From a virus, in IMG/VR virus record IMGVR_UViG_3300023284_000165, positions 1 to 20,915 of that record: 20,915 nucleotides of DNA; one strand, given 5' to 3'. The number at the start of each line of letters is the position of its first letter. Positions within the stretch are counted from its first letter, which is position 1. Both the position numbers and the translations under genes were made by a program. The notes beneath the pieces were generated by a model. It was not told the origin of the DNA and did not search any database. It saw nothing but the letters and a program-made list of their open reading frames with translations. This document shows, piece by piece, positions 1 to 7,711 of this stretch.

Positions 1-78
1 TATGCGTGGGGCATGGTGTGGTGTTCCTACGCAGTGGCGGGCATTGGCATACTCTTAGCGAGGTTGGGTTATGGCTGA
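1..78 (+). CDS. Partial hydrophobic protein, C-terminal 25 residues
   Basis: The first reading frame is open from the window edge to a TGA at 76-78. It encodes a hydrophobic stretch (MVWCSYAVAGIGILLARLGY) that looks like a transmembrane helix at the C-terminus of a membrane protein. It would overlap the next gene's ATG by 8 bases, the same overlap seen between the next two genes, which supports a shared operon. The start is outside the window. A second frame (ATG at 2, TAG at 56-58) gives an 18-residue peptide and a third frame is also open. The frame choice therefore rests only on composition and overlap spacing, and no function can be assigned. Confidence 0.4.
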   Translation, partial: YAWGMVWCSYAVAGIGILLARLGYG

Positions 79-262
79 TACTTTTGCATTAGAACATCAG
101 ATCGGCGTGCTGCATCGTGAACTTCACCGGCAGCGAGATCGAGTTAACTTCCTTGAGCGGGAGAACGGGGGCATGGTCCGGGCCATCAAAGAACTGAATC
201 GTCAGCTTGACGAGATGCAATCTGAAGTCAATCGGCTGAAGGGGGAGTTAAAACGTGGGTAA
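71..262 (+). CDS. Small coiled-coil protein, 63 aa
   Basis: A charged, helix-favouring 63-residue protein. Leucines and other hydrophobics recur at about heptad spacing from residue 8 to the end, as in the segment IKELNRQLDEMQSEVNRLKG, so a parallel coiled coil is likely. A GAGG ribosome binding site lies 7 bases before the ATG. The gene overlaps the following GTG start by 8 bases (GTGGGTAA), suggesting translational coupling. It is one of only four plus-strand genes and converges on the late operon. I do not recognise the family. Small coiled-coil proteins like this occur in phage early or accessory regions, but no role is visible. Confidence 0.65.
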   Translation: MADTFALEHQIGVLHRELHRQRDRVNFLERENGGMVRAIKELNRQLDEMQSEVNRLKGELKRG

Positions 263-395
263 TCCGCTGGCGTGGGAAATGATGTTTTACGAAATAGGAC
301 CGATGATCGAAACAGATACGTTCTCCTGTTTCAGCGACGATGACCACGTTGACGACGGGTATCCGGCCCTGGCCTGGGAATGGGACGTGCTATGA
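255..395 (+). CDS. Small acidic protein, 46 aa, GTG start
   Basis: This short gene starts with GTG at 255, 7 bases after a strong GGGGGAG ribosome binding site inside the end of the preceding coiled-coil gene, and ends with TGA at 393-395. The product is acidic and rich in Trp and Met, with the acidic patch SDDDHVDDG near residues 27-35 and a WEWD motif close to the C-terminus. It has no membrane segment or Cys pair. The stop overlaps the next ATG as ATGA, so the three plus-strand ORFs form a coupled chain. The function is unknown. Support comes from the ribosome binding site and the overlaps, not from homology. Confidence 0.55.
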   Translation: MGNPLAWEMMFYEIGPMIETDTFSCFSDDDHVDDGYPALAWEWDVL

Positions 396-463
396 CAGCC
401 GACCTGCACAAATGCACAATACTGCCGTGCCCGCACTGCGGGAGAAAGGTGCCTAGCGGTTAG
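392..463 (+). CDS. Putative 23-aa zinc-knuckle microprotein
   Basis: An ATGA overlap with the preceding gene opens a 23-codon ORF ending TAG at 461-463. Its product contains C-x4-C-P-H-C-G-R-K, so Cys 8, 13 and 16 resemble half of a zinc ribbon or one zinc knuckle. The ORF has no ribosome binding site of its own and would depend on coupling. Its last 11 bases overlap the end of the convergent minus-strand gene. It may be a real microprotein, the remnant of a longer zinc-ribbon protein, or chance. The CPHCG motif is the main reason to list it. Confidence 0.38.
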   Translation: MTADLHKCTILPCPHCGRKVPSG

Positions 464-465
464 GC
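451..465. other. Inverted repeat covering two convergent stop codons
   Basis: GCCTA-GCGGT-TAGGC is a perfect 5-bp inverted repeat with a 5-base loop. Its left arm carries the stop (CTA on the plus strand) of the minus-strand 89-aa gene. The TAG stop of the plus-strand micro-ORF lies at the loop and right-arm boundary. There is no run of T on either side, so it is not a typical intrinsic terminator. It may still act as a weak bidirectional end or only reflect the palindromic nature of TAG/CTA. Confidence 0.25.
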
Positions 466-722
466 GTCGGAGGCGGGTTGCCCCGGTCTACACTCTTCTG
501 AATGTTTTCAAGGGCTTGATTGATTCGCTTGTCCAGACGGTCTAAGCGATCATTCAAGTCCTTTTTTATGTCCTTGGCCTGTTCCCGCACTTCGTGTTTA
601 ATGCCCTGGTCAGCCGCGAGAGCGGATTGGTAGGTTGTCCAGCCGAAGGCATACGACCCCATGATTGCCGTACACATGATCGGCACGACTATCCTAGAGA
701 ATGATGGTCTGTCGTTAGCCAT
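453..722 (-). CDS. One-helix membrane protein with coiled coil (holin or i-spanin candidate)
   Basis: An 89-residue protein with a short basic N-terminus (R5, R10), one hydrophobic segment at about residues 11-29, and a charged helical region at about 40-78 whose spacing suits a coiled coil (KDLNDRLDRLDKRINQALEN). The end is proline-rich. The layout fits N-in/C-out topology and resembles inner-membrane spanins or XhlA-type lysis accessory proteins. No lipoprotein o-spanin partner is seen nearby. Its ATG overlaps the TAA of the 1389-aa gene by one base (TAATG), so it is the last gene of the late operon. A lysis role is inferred from shape and position only. It could equally be a virion-associated membrane protein. 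Confidence 0.7.
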   Translation of the reverse strand: MANDRPSFSRIVVPIMCTAIMGSYAFGWTTYQSALAADQGIKHEVREQAKDIKKDLNDRLDRLDKRINQALENIQKSVDRGNPPPTPNR

Positions 723-3700
723 TAGAATACTCCCGTCTTGTTGAAGAGTGGGTTCCTGATGATCCTCTCGGTCGGGCCTCGTAGCCGTCGAATCTGCGCC
801 TGTCTCGGGGTTTCCTTTTTAATCCGCACACGCTGTTCCTTGGTCTTGAGCGAAGCCTGTCGGATAAGCTCCCGTTTTACGGTCGGGTCCATGAACCGCG
901 TCGGCAGGACACCGCCGTTCGCTTTGCGGTAAGCAGTGATGAAATCGTTGGCCGAGTTGAACTGGCCCTTCTTGAGCAACCGGATTACCTCGCGTCGGGC
1001 GATAGCGTCCGCCGTGGGTAAGCCAGCGAACGAGGCTACGAAGTCTCCCGCGTTTCCGCCCGCCTGCCACTCCGACCACGCTTGTCCGAACCGCCGAAGA
1101 GGGACCGGCAGAAGGTTCCGGGCTCCGAACTGCTTTATCGCTTCGTCAGTCCGTTGGCTCTCGAAGAACTTATTGCCGAGTTCTCCCGCCTCGAACACGA
1201 GACGGGCGGTTGGACCGAATCGCACGCCGAAGTCACGGGCGTCGATGCTGTTTTTCAGGGCAGCTTTCGCGCGTACCCAATCACCTTCGCTCGCACCCGC
1301 GAGCACGTCGAACATCTCTACTACGTTTATCGGGGAAGCTACGCCGTCTCCGAGCGTCGGGAATCCTGCTAACGCACCGAACGTGGCAACTCCACCGGAT
1401 GCAGTTAAGAACGTCAGCAACTTTCGCCGGCCTGCTCGTCCCTCTCTGAACCCCCATTTCCACATTAGCTCCGACGCTTTGATCGGGAATGAAGAGAACT
1501 GAAGAGCAGTTCCAATCAGCGGGTCACGGAGTAGCAGCGGTAAATCCACCTTCCCGTATCGGAACTGTGTCTTTCGGACAATGTCGTTTGCGAAGTCTTT
1601 AGCTTCAAGCGGTATGAAGTCGAAGCCCTTGCTCATGGCCTCTTCCAGACTCACACCAGCTTTCTTGGCGTTGGCTTCGTACCACTTACTCAGACCGCCA
1701 AGGTAGGACACGCCTCGGTTCGTAGTTTCAACCTTGTGGAACATCCATCCCGCGACGGCGACCATGCGCTTCCACCCGGAGGTATACGCCGTGTGCGATT
1801 CGCGACGGATGAACATATCGGGAACGTCAAGGCCATGACCGGAGGCGTCAAAGATTCCCTTTCCTAACCCGTGACGGTAAAGCTGCCAACCTCGGACGGT
1901 GTGCCCGACGCCAATCTCGGACGTAGTGAAGAGCGGCTGGAACGCATTTTTCGCCGCCGTCAACGGGTTGAATCCGATGGTACGGACGAACTGAGCCTCT
2001 CGCACATTAGCCGCGATGTGCGCAATTTGATCGGGGATACGGTCCTTGATGCCCGCCACGTCTCGGATATACTCACGCGCGAGACCTTGCACGCCCTCGG
2101 GAAGCTCACCAAGACGAGGGACAAATTCATTCATCACTTTGTCGAAGTAAAGTTTCCGGCTGGTGTTACCGAGATAGGTCATGTATGCTTTAGCGGCGTC
2201 GAACGAATATCCGCCTTTCCCGGTTCGCGTTTCAAAGAACCGAGAGCGCAGGGAAGTCGGTAGACCTTCATAGAGGATGGCCTGGCCCCTGTTCAGCAAG
2301 TCCAGGTTCTCTTGGAGATGCGATGCTCGTTCGAGAGAAGTGGCTCCGCTTTCGCCCTTCAAGGCGTTAATCTCTTGGATAAGTTCTGACTTAACAAGTT
2401 CGGGGTCGAAGATGTGCGTAAGATAGTTCTTGATGCGCCCGACCTTGATGTTCGGGTCAATGGCATGGGCTTCTCGGATGAGTATTTCAAACTCGTCGGA
2501 GAGAACTTTTGCCGCACGTTGGATGGACTTCGGGTAGCGCCCGGCAACGTCGGGGTTTTCTATGATGTACCCGGTTCCAATGCTGGCAACAGTACCCTCT
2601 TTAATTTCGAGATCAGTCAAGCCGCCCCTGCGTTTGCCAATTTCGGATGTCTTCTTACCGAACACGCGGTCGATTGAATCGGTCATGTACCGATCTTTCA
2701 GCAAGGACTGTCGGTCTACCGCCTGGATGAGACGTTTACCGAGAGGGAATTTTTCAAGGTGGAAAGACGGACTCAGCATTGTGGTGAGTAATGGTTTCTC
2801 ACTGAATACTTGCTTGAGGTTTTTGACGCTCTCAATGAACGGCACAGACTTTTTGACAGCAGCAGCAGCCTGGACTCCGGCTTCGGTTGGTTTCAGAAGT
2901 TGGAGTAATTCTATCTCCCGCGCAGCAGTGTTGATCCTCAAATCTTCCGGGTCAGGGACACAGCCTACCGGGGAGGCTCGCTTGCACTTCAATTTCCTCT
3001 TGCCGCGAAACGTCTCGGTAGCTGGTTCGCCTCGATCACGGGACGCTCGGTACTCCATGATCTTGTTCGTAACCTCGGTCTTGGTCTGCTTCAAGGGCTC
3101 GCCGAAGATGTCTCCGCCGGTGAAGACCTCACGGATGACGCTCTCAGCGTCGTTGAACGGCTGATTGATGGTCTTCCGTCCTGACTTTCCACGGAGGAAA
3201 GACTGTACTCCTTTTGGTCCGCGCTCGAACTCTACTCGGAATCCGTGCTCTTCTGCGACTTGACGTAGACGCCGTATGGAATCTGGACGCTGCACCACTT
3301 CAGTCGGATCAACGAATGTGGACTCGCCGACAGGACGTTTTGGGCCTTTAGCAGTAGCCACCTCTGTAACGTCAAGAGGTCTATCAGCAATCCTGAGAAA
3401 ATCTGCATTACCATTGACAGCAGCTTCAGTAGCGACTTCGTTAAACTCAGCAGCAGCCGCATCAGCAACCTCCTTCTTGGGTGTTTTGATTCTACCCTTG
3501 AGGCGCAGGTCTTCCGCGCGCTCCTTCAGTAGATTCTTCCGTCCGGCAGGCTTGCCTCGGTCGGCACGCTTAACCCGCTTGACGGTCTTCTTATCGAACA
3601 GTCCATCTTGCTTTACGTTCGCCTTCGCCTTCTGTACGGCCTTGGCGAGCTTGGCGTTTGCACCGGCATCTGTCTGTGTGACGGTACGAACGTCTTTCTT

Positions 3701-4891
3701 GATCGCGTCGATGGCCGGTGTATCAAGGCCAGCGTTCATTTCAAGTTGGCCTTCGACATCGGTGATAAAGTCTACTTTTTCTTTCGGAATACGCGAAGGT
3801 CCGACTTCAATCGGCCCACCAGCACGCTCCGCTAACGCCCGCCGTGGTACTGCGCCTGTAAGCCTCGGACGTTCCGCACCAAATGGGGAAGGTCGAGCCT
3901 CGATTGCACCACCAGCACGTTCGGGCAGAACTCGCTGTGCTTCGGGCGGAGCAGGACGACGCATGAATCCGGTCTCAGGCTCAGGAATGAATGCCCGGTC
4001 GACCTGCGCTTTAAGCTGTTCAATCGGTACGAACGGTTCAGTGGTTCTAACGCTTTCAGGAAGAATCGGAGATTGCTCGACAGCCCTCCCAATCTCTCCT
4101 TCGGTCAAGGGCGCATCGAGTGTGCGCACCGGAACGGGATTGTCGATAGAGCCCTGCGGAGGCAAGAAGCCCGCGCTTTCGAGCGCGAGACGGGTGAAGT
4201 CCGGGTTGCCAAAGTCTATCTTGCCGGGAGACCGAGTGAGCAATTGCCGTTCAATCTCTGCGAGCGGGATTTGTCCTACGGTTCCCTTGGAGATTTCCCG
4301 CGCTTTGCGTAGGAGTGGTACAAGTTCGCCCACGCCGAATAATGCCGAGTTTATTGCTAGTGATTCGAGCGTAGATTCAACATCGGGAAGCTCTCTACGC
4401 GCGATTGAGGTTCCAGCCGTGGAGAGGCCGGTGAAGACAGCACCCTCAGTCGCGCCTTTGATAACCTGCTGTGCGCCGGGAGAAAGGACCGCCCTGAGAC
4501 CTGCCTTCGCCATGATGCGCGGAAGAAAGCGCGCGGCAATAGCCTGAGCAGCCTTCGCCGGGACAACAAAGCCGGGAACGATGCCCGCGATGTCTGCAAG
4601 ACCTTCGCCCACGCCCACAGGCTCCGGTAGCTCGGGCTGGAAGAGTCCAAAGGACGCTTCGCGTGCGGCTGACTTGAAGAATCTCTCACCGAGACCTGGA
4701 CGTATTTGAGGGTCCGCCGCTCTACTTACAAACGCACCCGCAGCTTCCGGGCTCAATCCCTCTTCTCGTAATTGTCGGATGTTATCTTGGATAGACTCTA
4801 GGATGGACGAGTCGGGGATGCCCTCAGAACGGAATTGCGCGATGTCCGCAGCGTAAATTGGGTATAGCTTTTCTAGGGCAATGAACGCCAT
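722..4891 (-). CDS. Giant ejection-type (internal virion) protein, 1389 aa
   Basis: The largest gene here starts 7 bases after an AAGGAG site. Residues 95-200 are Gly/Ala-rich with hydrophobic, amphipathic stretches. Residues 319-335 and 350-366 form an internal repeat around ERAGG(A/P)IE. Residues 410-475 are strongly Lys/Arg-rich. Residues 700-1300 look globular and include HLEKFPLGKRLIQ near 711, KVETTNRG near 1053-1060, and TQFRYGKVDLPLLLRDP near 1108-1123. The last block resembles the C-terminal part of large polyvalent or ejection proteins (LPD38-like), recalled from memory and not tested. Such proteins are packed in the head and injected to help form a DNA conduit across the envelope. 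Position after the 262- and 349-aa genes recalls the T7 gp14-15-16 order. No transglycosylase or peptidase motif is visible. Confidence 0.75.
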   Translation of the reverse strand: MAFIALEKLYPIYAADIAQFRSEGIPDSSILESIQDNIRQLREEGLSPEAAGAFVSRAADPQIRPGLGERFFKSAAREASFGLFQPELPEPVGVGEGLADIAGIVPGFVVPAKAAQAIAARFLPRIMAKAGLRAVLSPGAQQVIKGATEGAVFTGLSTAGTSIARRELPDVESTLESLAINSALFGVGELVPLLRKAREISKGTVGQIPLAEIERQLLTRSPGKIDFGNPDFTRLALESAGFLPPQGSIDNPVPVRTLDAPLTEGEIGRAVEQSPILPESVRTTEPFVPIEQLKAQVDRAFIPEPETGFMRRPAPPEAQRVLPERAGGAIEARPSPFGAERPRLTGAVPRRALAERAGGPIEVGPSRIPKEKVDFITDVEGQLEMNAGLDTPAIDAIKKDVRTVTQTDAGANAKLAKAVQKAKANVKQDGLFDKKTVKRVKRADRGKPAGRKNLLKERAEDLRLKGRIKTPKKEVADAAAAEFNEVATEAAVNGNADFLRIADRPLDVTEVATAKGPKRPVGESTFVDPTEVVQRPDSIRRLRQVAEEHGFRVEFERGPKGVQSFLRGKSGRKTINQPFNDAESVIREVFTGGDIFGEPLKQTKTEVTNKIMEYRASRDRGEPATETFRGKRKLKCKRASPVGCVPDPEDLRINTAAREIELLQLLKPTEAGVQAAAAVKKSVPFIESVKNLKQVFSEKPLLTTMLSPSFHLEKFPLGKRLIQAVDRQSLLKDRYMTDSIDRVFGKKTSEIGKRRGGLTDLEIKEGTVASIGTGYIIENPDVAGRYPKSIQRAAKVLSDEFEILIREAHAIDPNIKVGRIKNYLTHIFDPELVKSELIQEINALKGESGATSLERASHLQENLDLLNRGQAILYEGLPTSLRSRFFETRTGKGGYSFDAAKAYMTYLGNTSRKLYFDKVMNEFVPRLGELPEGVQGLAREYIRDVAGIKDRIPDQIAHIAANVREAQFVRTIGFNPLTAAKNAFQPLFTTSEIGVGHTVRGWQLYRHGLGKGIFDASGHGLDVPDMFIRRESHTAYTSGWKRMVAVAGWMFHKVETTNRGVSYLGGLSKWYEANAKKAGVSLEEAMSKGFDFIPLEAKDFANDIVRKTQFRYGKVDLPLLLRDPLIGTALQFSSFPIKASELMWKWGFREGRAGRRKLLTFLTASGGVATFGALAGFPTLGDGVASPINVVEMFDVLAGASEGDWVRAKAALKNSIDARDFGVRFGPTARLVFEAGELGNKFFESQRTDEAIKQFGARNLLPVPLRRFGQAWSEWQAGGNAGDFVASFAGLPTADAIARREVIRLLKKGQFNSANDFITAYRKANGGVLPTRFMDPTVKRELIRQASLKTKEQRVRIKKETPRQAQIRRLRGPTERIIRNPLFNKTGVF

Positions 4892-4900
4892 AGAATCTCC

Positions 4901-5950
4901 TTATCGTTGTGGTGCCCTTCCTAATGCTCCGCGAACACCAGCTTGACCAAGAATAGATCGGAGGAAGTTTATCACGTCCATAACTTCCCCGCCAGGAGTA
5001 AGTTCGCCTGGGCCTGCGCCTTCAGGAATACCCGGCTGAATCAGTCGTTGTCGACCTTCTTGAATGCGACGGGACCGGCGTGGTGCCCGAGCGCGTGTAG
5101 GTACGGCCCCTCTTTGTGCTGCACCGGGCCTTGCTCTTCCACCGCGCTCTTGCTGAAGCACGCGGATGATTTCGTCAGTCGTACCTTCGATAGTCCGACC
5201 GTTGATCGTGATAGCTCCTCGATCCCCTCCACCTGCGTCAGCTTGAGGACGCCTAGTGAGACTACCGACTCTACCTCCAAATCCTAATCCAGCCGCGCGA
5301 ATTAGCTCGGACTGTTGTAGAGCGAATTGAGCAGCCGCACCATTACCAGTTGCCGCAAATGTTTCTGCCAATTGTTCAAGCTGTTCAGCTTCTCGGAGAT
5401 TGCTGGCTTTGAACTCCCTGTTCAGTTTGTTGAACTCTGTTTCCTTTGCAGTGTCCGTGAACTTACCCGTCTCCCTGTCCGGCAGCAAGTCCTGTACGGC
5501 TGTGCGGGCTGCTTGTTCTCGCTCTTGAAACTGCCGAGAGATACTCGTAAGCTGGCCGATGTTTGTGAGACCGCCTGCCCCGAGAACACCTCCGCCGCCT
5601 GCGCGTGTTGCGCGCGTACCGCGAGTACCGCCGCCGAATAGACCTTTGGCTGCGATCTGCTCTAGCTCGAAAGGCTGGACAGCCTGTTGTGTTGCACCTG
5701 CTCCGAGGGCCTTAAGTAATATATCCTGTAAGCCAGCCTCACGCCCGCCCGCGAGGGCGCTCTGGAAACGCGTGCCGAAGTCTGTTCCCGGTGCCAAAAA
5801 ACTCTCGAACAGTTTCGCTACCCTTAAAGTTTCTTCAGGAGATACGCCCGGTCGACCGGCAGTGCCAGCCTGCAAAACTCTCGGAGCACCACGCACCTGT
5901 CCGCGCTGGTTCCGCAGAGGTTCAAGTAATTTTGAGAAAAAACTTGACAT
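4901..5950 (-). CDS. Probable internal virion protein, Gly/Ala/Arg-rich, 349 aa
   Basis: Starts at an ATG with GGAGG 7 bases upstream and lies 9 bases after the 262-aa gene and 9 before the giant ejection protein, so the three are co-expressed. The N-terminus (MSSFFSKLLEPL) is amphipathic. Residues 105-130 are Gly-rich linkers, about 137-225 is helical and charged, and a short segment GAITINGRTIEGTTDEII looks like beta strands followed by a helix. An Arg-rich stretch follows at about 270-300. No enzyme motif is visible. By gene order I infer a second ejection or internal core protein. A neck or tail accessory role is possible. I do not recognise a named family. Confidence 0.6.
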   Translation of the reverse strand: MSSFFSKLLEPLRNQRGQVRGAPRVLQAGTAGRPGVSPEETLRVAKLFESFLAPGTDFGTRFQSALAGGREAGLQDILLKALGAGATQQAVQPFELEQIAAKGLFGGGTRGTRATRAGGGGVLGAGGLTNIGQLTSISRQFQEREQAARTAVQDLLPDRETGKFTDTAKETEFNKLNREFKASNLREAEQLEQLAETFAATGNGAAAQFALQQSELIRAAGLGFGGRVGSLTRRPQADAGGGDRGAITINGRTIEGTTDEIIRVLQQERGGRARPGAAQRGAVPTRARAPRRSRRIQEGRQRLIQPGIPEGAGPGELTPGGEVMDVINFLRSILGQAGVRGALGRAPQR

Positions 5951-5959
5951 TGGTGCCTC

Positions 5960-6748
5960 CTACAAGCTATTGAGCAGATTGATTAACTGCGTGAGTTCAT
6001 TCTGCCGTCTTGACTGTTCGAACTGTCGGCCTTGAAGACCAAGCTGCGCCAGCAGAGTGTCGATCTCTCCGCCCGCTCGTGAAACCTCTCGTCCGCGCCG
6101 CTCTTCAAATTCACCAAGAATGTTGCTTGGAACGGTCCCACTTACGTCCCGGCCAAGAGCGCCGAACTGGTTGAGTGTCCGTTGACGAGCAGCGTCAATG
6201 ATGTCGTTGATGTCTGCGGTGCGTGGTCCGAGTAATTCCTCTCGTGTCGGAAGTCCTAGATCAAAGTCTCCGCCTCCGCCTCCGGCTCCCTGAAGAGCCT
6301 GAAGGATCATCTGTTGAACCCGATCTCCAAACGAGCCGGGGGCAAACCCTCCGGTGACGGAGAGAATGTCACTGCCTTGGATTCCTGGTCCCGGTCGGAG
6401 TCGCTGCGTAACGCCGCCCTGCGTGAAGATGGTTCCTGTCCCTTCTTCCGCCGGTCGCGGCTGCGGTGCAAGTCGGAGAGCTTCCTGTTGTCGGGCTGCT
6501 TGTTGTGGGTCTTCTGTGGGCTGACCGCCGACATCGACTCCGGCTTGTGCGAGTGCGTCTAAGATCATTTGTAGAGCGTCTTGGGTGCCCCCTCCAAATC
6601 CGCCGGGTGCAAAGAACTCCGCTCCACCAACCCGTGATAATTCACCCGGACGTGCGCTCGTCTGGAATTGTGAAAACGCGTCAGGGTCGGTGAATCCCCC
6701 GCCTGCTCTACCTCGGGTAGCGGTTTGTGTTCCTCGTGTGTGTGGCAT
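5960..6748 (-). CDS. Probable internal virion protein with internal duplication, 262 aa
   Basis: An AAGGAGG site precedes the ATG by 7 bases. The first 170 residues are Gly/Gln/Pro-rich. They contain two copies of a module beginning FAPG(G/S)F and continuing to a helix QMIL(D/Q)AL-x-(Q/G)AG, at about 46-70 and 135-156. The last 90 residues are predicted helical, with EFEERRGREVSRAGGEIDTL and a Gln-rich amphipathic end. The protein has no Cys and no enzyme motif. It is the first of three consecutive genes that together look like an ejection-protein set. Assignment rests on position and helical composition, so a tail-needle or portal-plug role cannot be excluded. Confidence 0.58.
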   Translation of the reverse strand: MPHTRGTQTATRGRAGGGFTDPDAFSQFQTSARPGELSRVGGAEFFAPGGFGGGTQDALQMILDALAQAGVDVGGQPTEDPQQAARQQEALRLAPQPRPAEEGTGTIFTQGGVTQRLRPGPGIQGSDILSVTGGFAPGSFGDRVQQMILQALQGAGGGGGDFDLGLPTREELLGPRTADINDIIDAARQRTLNQFGALGRDVSGTVPSNILGEFEERRGREVSRAGGEIDTLLAQLGLQGRQFEQSRRQNELTQLINLLNSL

Positions 6749-6760
6749 TGACTTTCCTCC

Positions 6761-7711
6761 TTACGGCGTTGGAAATGGGTCGATAGTATCGAGTGAGTCT
6801 ATGTTGATTTCGCAGTTAGGACAGGTCGCACCGCAACCAGTTTCCGGGTCTTCCATAGCGGCTTTGATACATTCAGCAATAGCTTGCAAATTCCTCGCAG
6901 CGTTCCTCGGAAGAAATCCCCAATCAGCTTGCGGTGAATCACATCCGTGACCACTAAAGCCTGCCCCACATACCCCCGATTCAATTTTGCGGCCTTCGGG
7001 AAAAGATGGACTAGGGGGGAAGGTGACAATTCGCGTAAGACCCGCGCCATGATTCCATCCTATGCACTGACAAGCAGGCGAACAGAATATACCAGCGTCA
7101 ACGAGAGTTGCTTTCCAGCTCACTTCTAGTCTAAAAGCTACGTTAGAAGGGCTGCAACACTTAGTATCACCAGTATTGTTAGCAAAATTATTACCCACTG
7201 TGTCTTCGCCATCAGCGATGTTGTTTTTAATTCGCGACGCTTCTGCTATAAAATCATCTTCACCAAATCCCGCAGCAGCAGTGGCTATCGCCAAACTCAT
7301 AAATTGACACGGCCCAAGGAGGCTTTGGCATTGATCCGACTGAGTCTGTTGAGCGGCTTCGCATTGTCCCGCGAGCAACACAGGCTGGCAAAACTGCTGC
7401 ACAAAGTCATCTCCGAAGGTGCCTTCTGCTTCACCTCCGCCTGCTCCGGTCCCACCTGGCGGGTCTATAAGATCAATACTTTCCAAATCCCACGCGAGGT
7501 TGATGTTCGGCCAGCTAGGAAAGTTCAAATTAGCGCCGCCGAGGGTAAGAATGGCCGATTCAAGAGATTCGTACAGGAATGGATACCACCCCCATCTTTC
7601 CCAATTCTCGTTCTCCCAAGGAAAAGGCTTTGACTCTTCCTGAAGGGTGTTGTCAACTGGGTCAAGGGTCGATACCCGCCCTCTCGTCTGTCTAGTGAAA
7701 AAGTCAGGCAT
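6761..7711 (-). CDS. Cysteine-rich protein next to the M15 peptidase, 316 aa
   Basis: The protein has 15 cysteines, all between residues 108 and 300. They include C108, C117, C128, C135, a CC pair at 185-186, C210-x3-C214-x-C216, C248, C257, C281 and a C-terminal C293-x3-C297-x2-C300. The first 80 residues are Trp/aromatic-rich (ENENWERWGWYPF near 34-46), followed by a Gly-rich linker. No signal peptide or membrane helix is visible. The ATG overlaps the TAA of the M15 gene by one base. Spacing suits either several metal sites or disulfides formed after release from the cell. I do not recognise the family. A receptor-binding, tail-tip or lysis-accessory role would fit the position. Confidence 0.6.
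   Translation of the reverse strand: MPDFFTRQTRGRVSTLDPVDNTLQEESKPFPWENENWERWGWYPFLYESLESAILTLGGANLNFPSWPNINLAWDLESIDLIDPPGGTGAGGGEAEGTFGDDFVQQFCQPVLLAGQCEAAQQTQSDQCQSLLGPCQFMSLAIATAAAGFGEDDFIAEASRIKNNIADGEDTVGNNFANNTGDTKCCSPSNVAFRLEVSWKATLVDAGIFCSPACQCIGWNHGAGLTRIVTFPPSPSFPEGRKIESGVCGAGFSGHGCDSPQADWGFLPRNAARNLQAIAECIKAAMEDPETGCGATCPNCEINIDSLDTIDPFPTP

Noticed and set aside
430-442. Perfect palindrome CCCGCA-C-TGCGGG
   Set aside because: A one-base loop cannot form a normal RNA hairpin, and the bases are explained by the CPHCG codons of the micro-ORF.
936-1502. A 188-codon plus-strand ORF
   Set aside because: It also mirrors the giant gene and shows low-complexity Arg/Ser/Pro composition without a domain or clear ribosome site.
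3276-4547. A 423-codon plus-strand ORF antisense to the giant protein gene
   Set aside because: It is Arg/Ser/Pro-rich, has no recognisable domain, and lies wholly within a well-supported gene whose codon pattern naturally leaves the opposite frame open.
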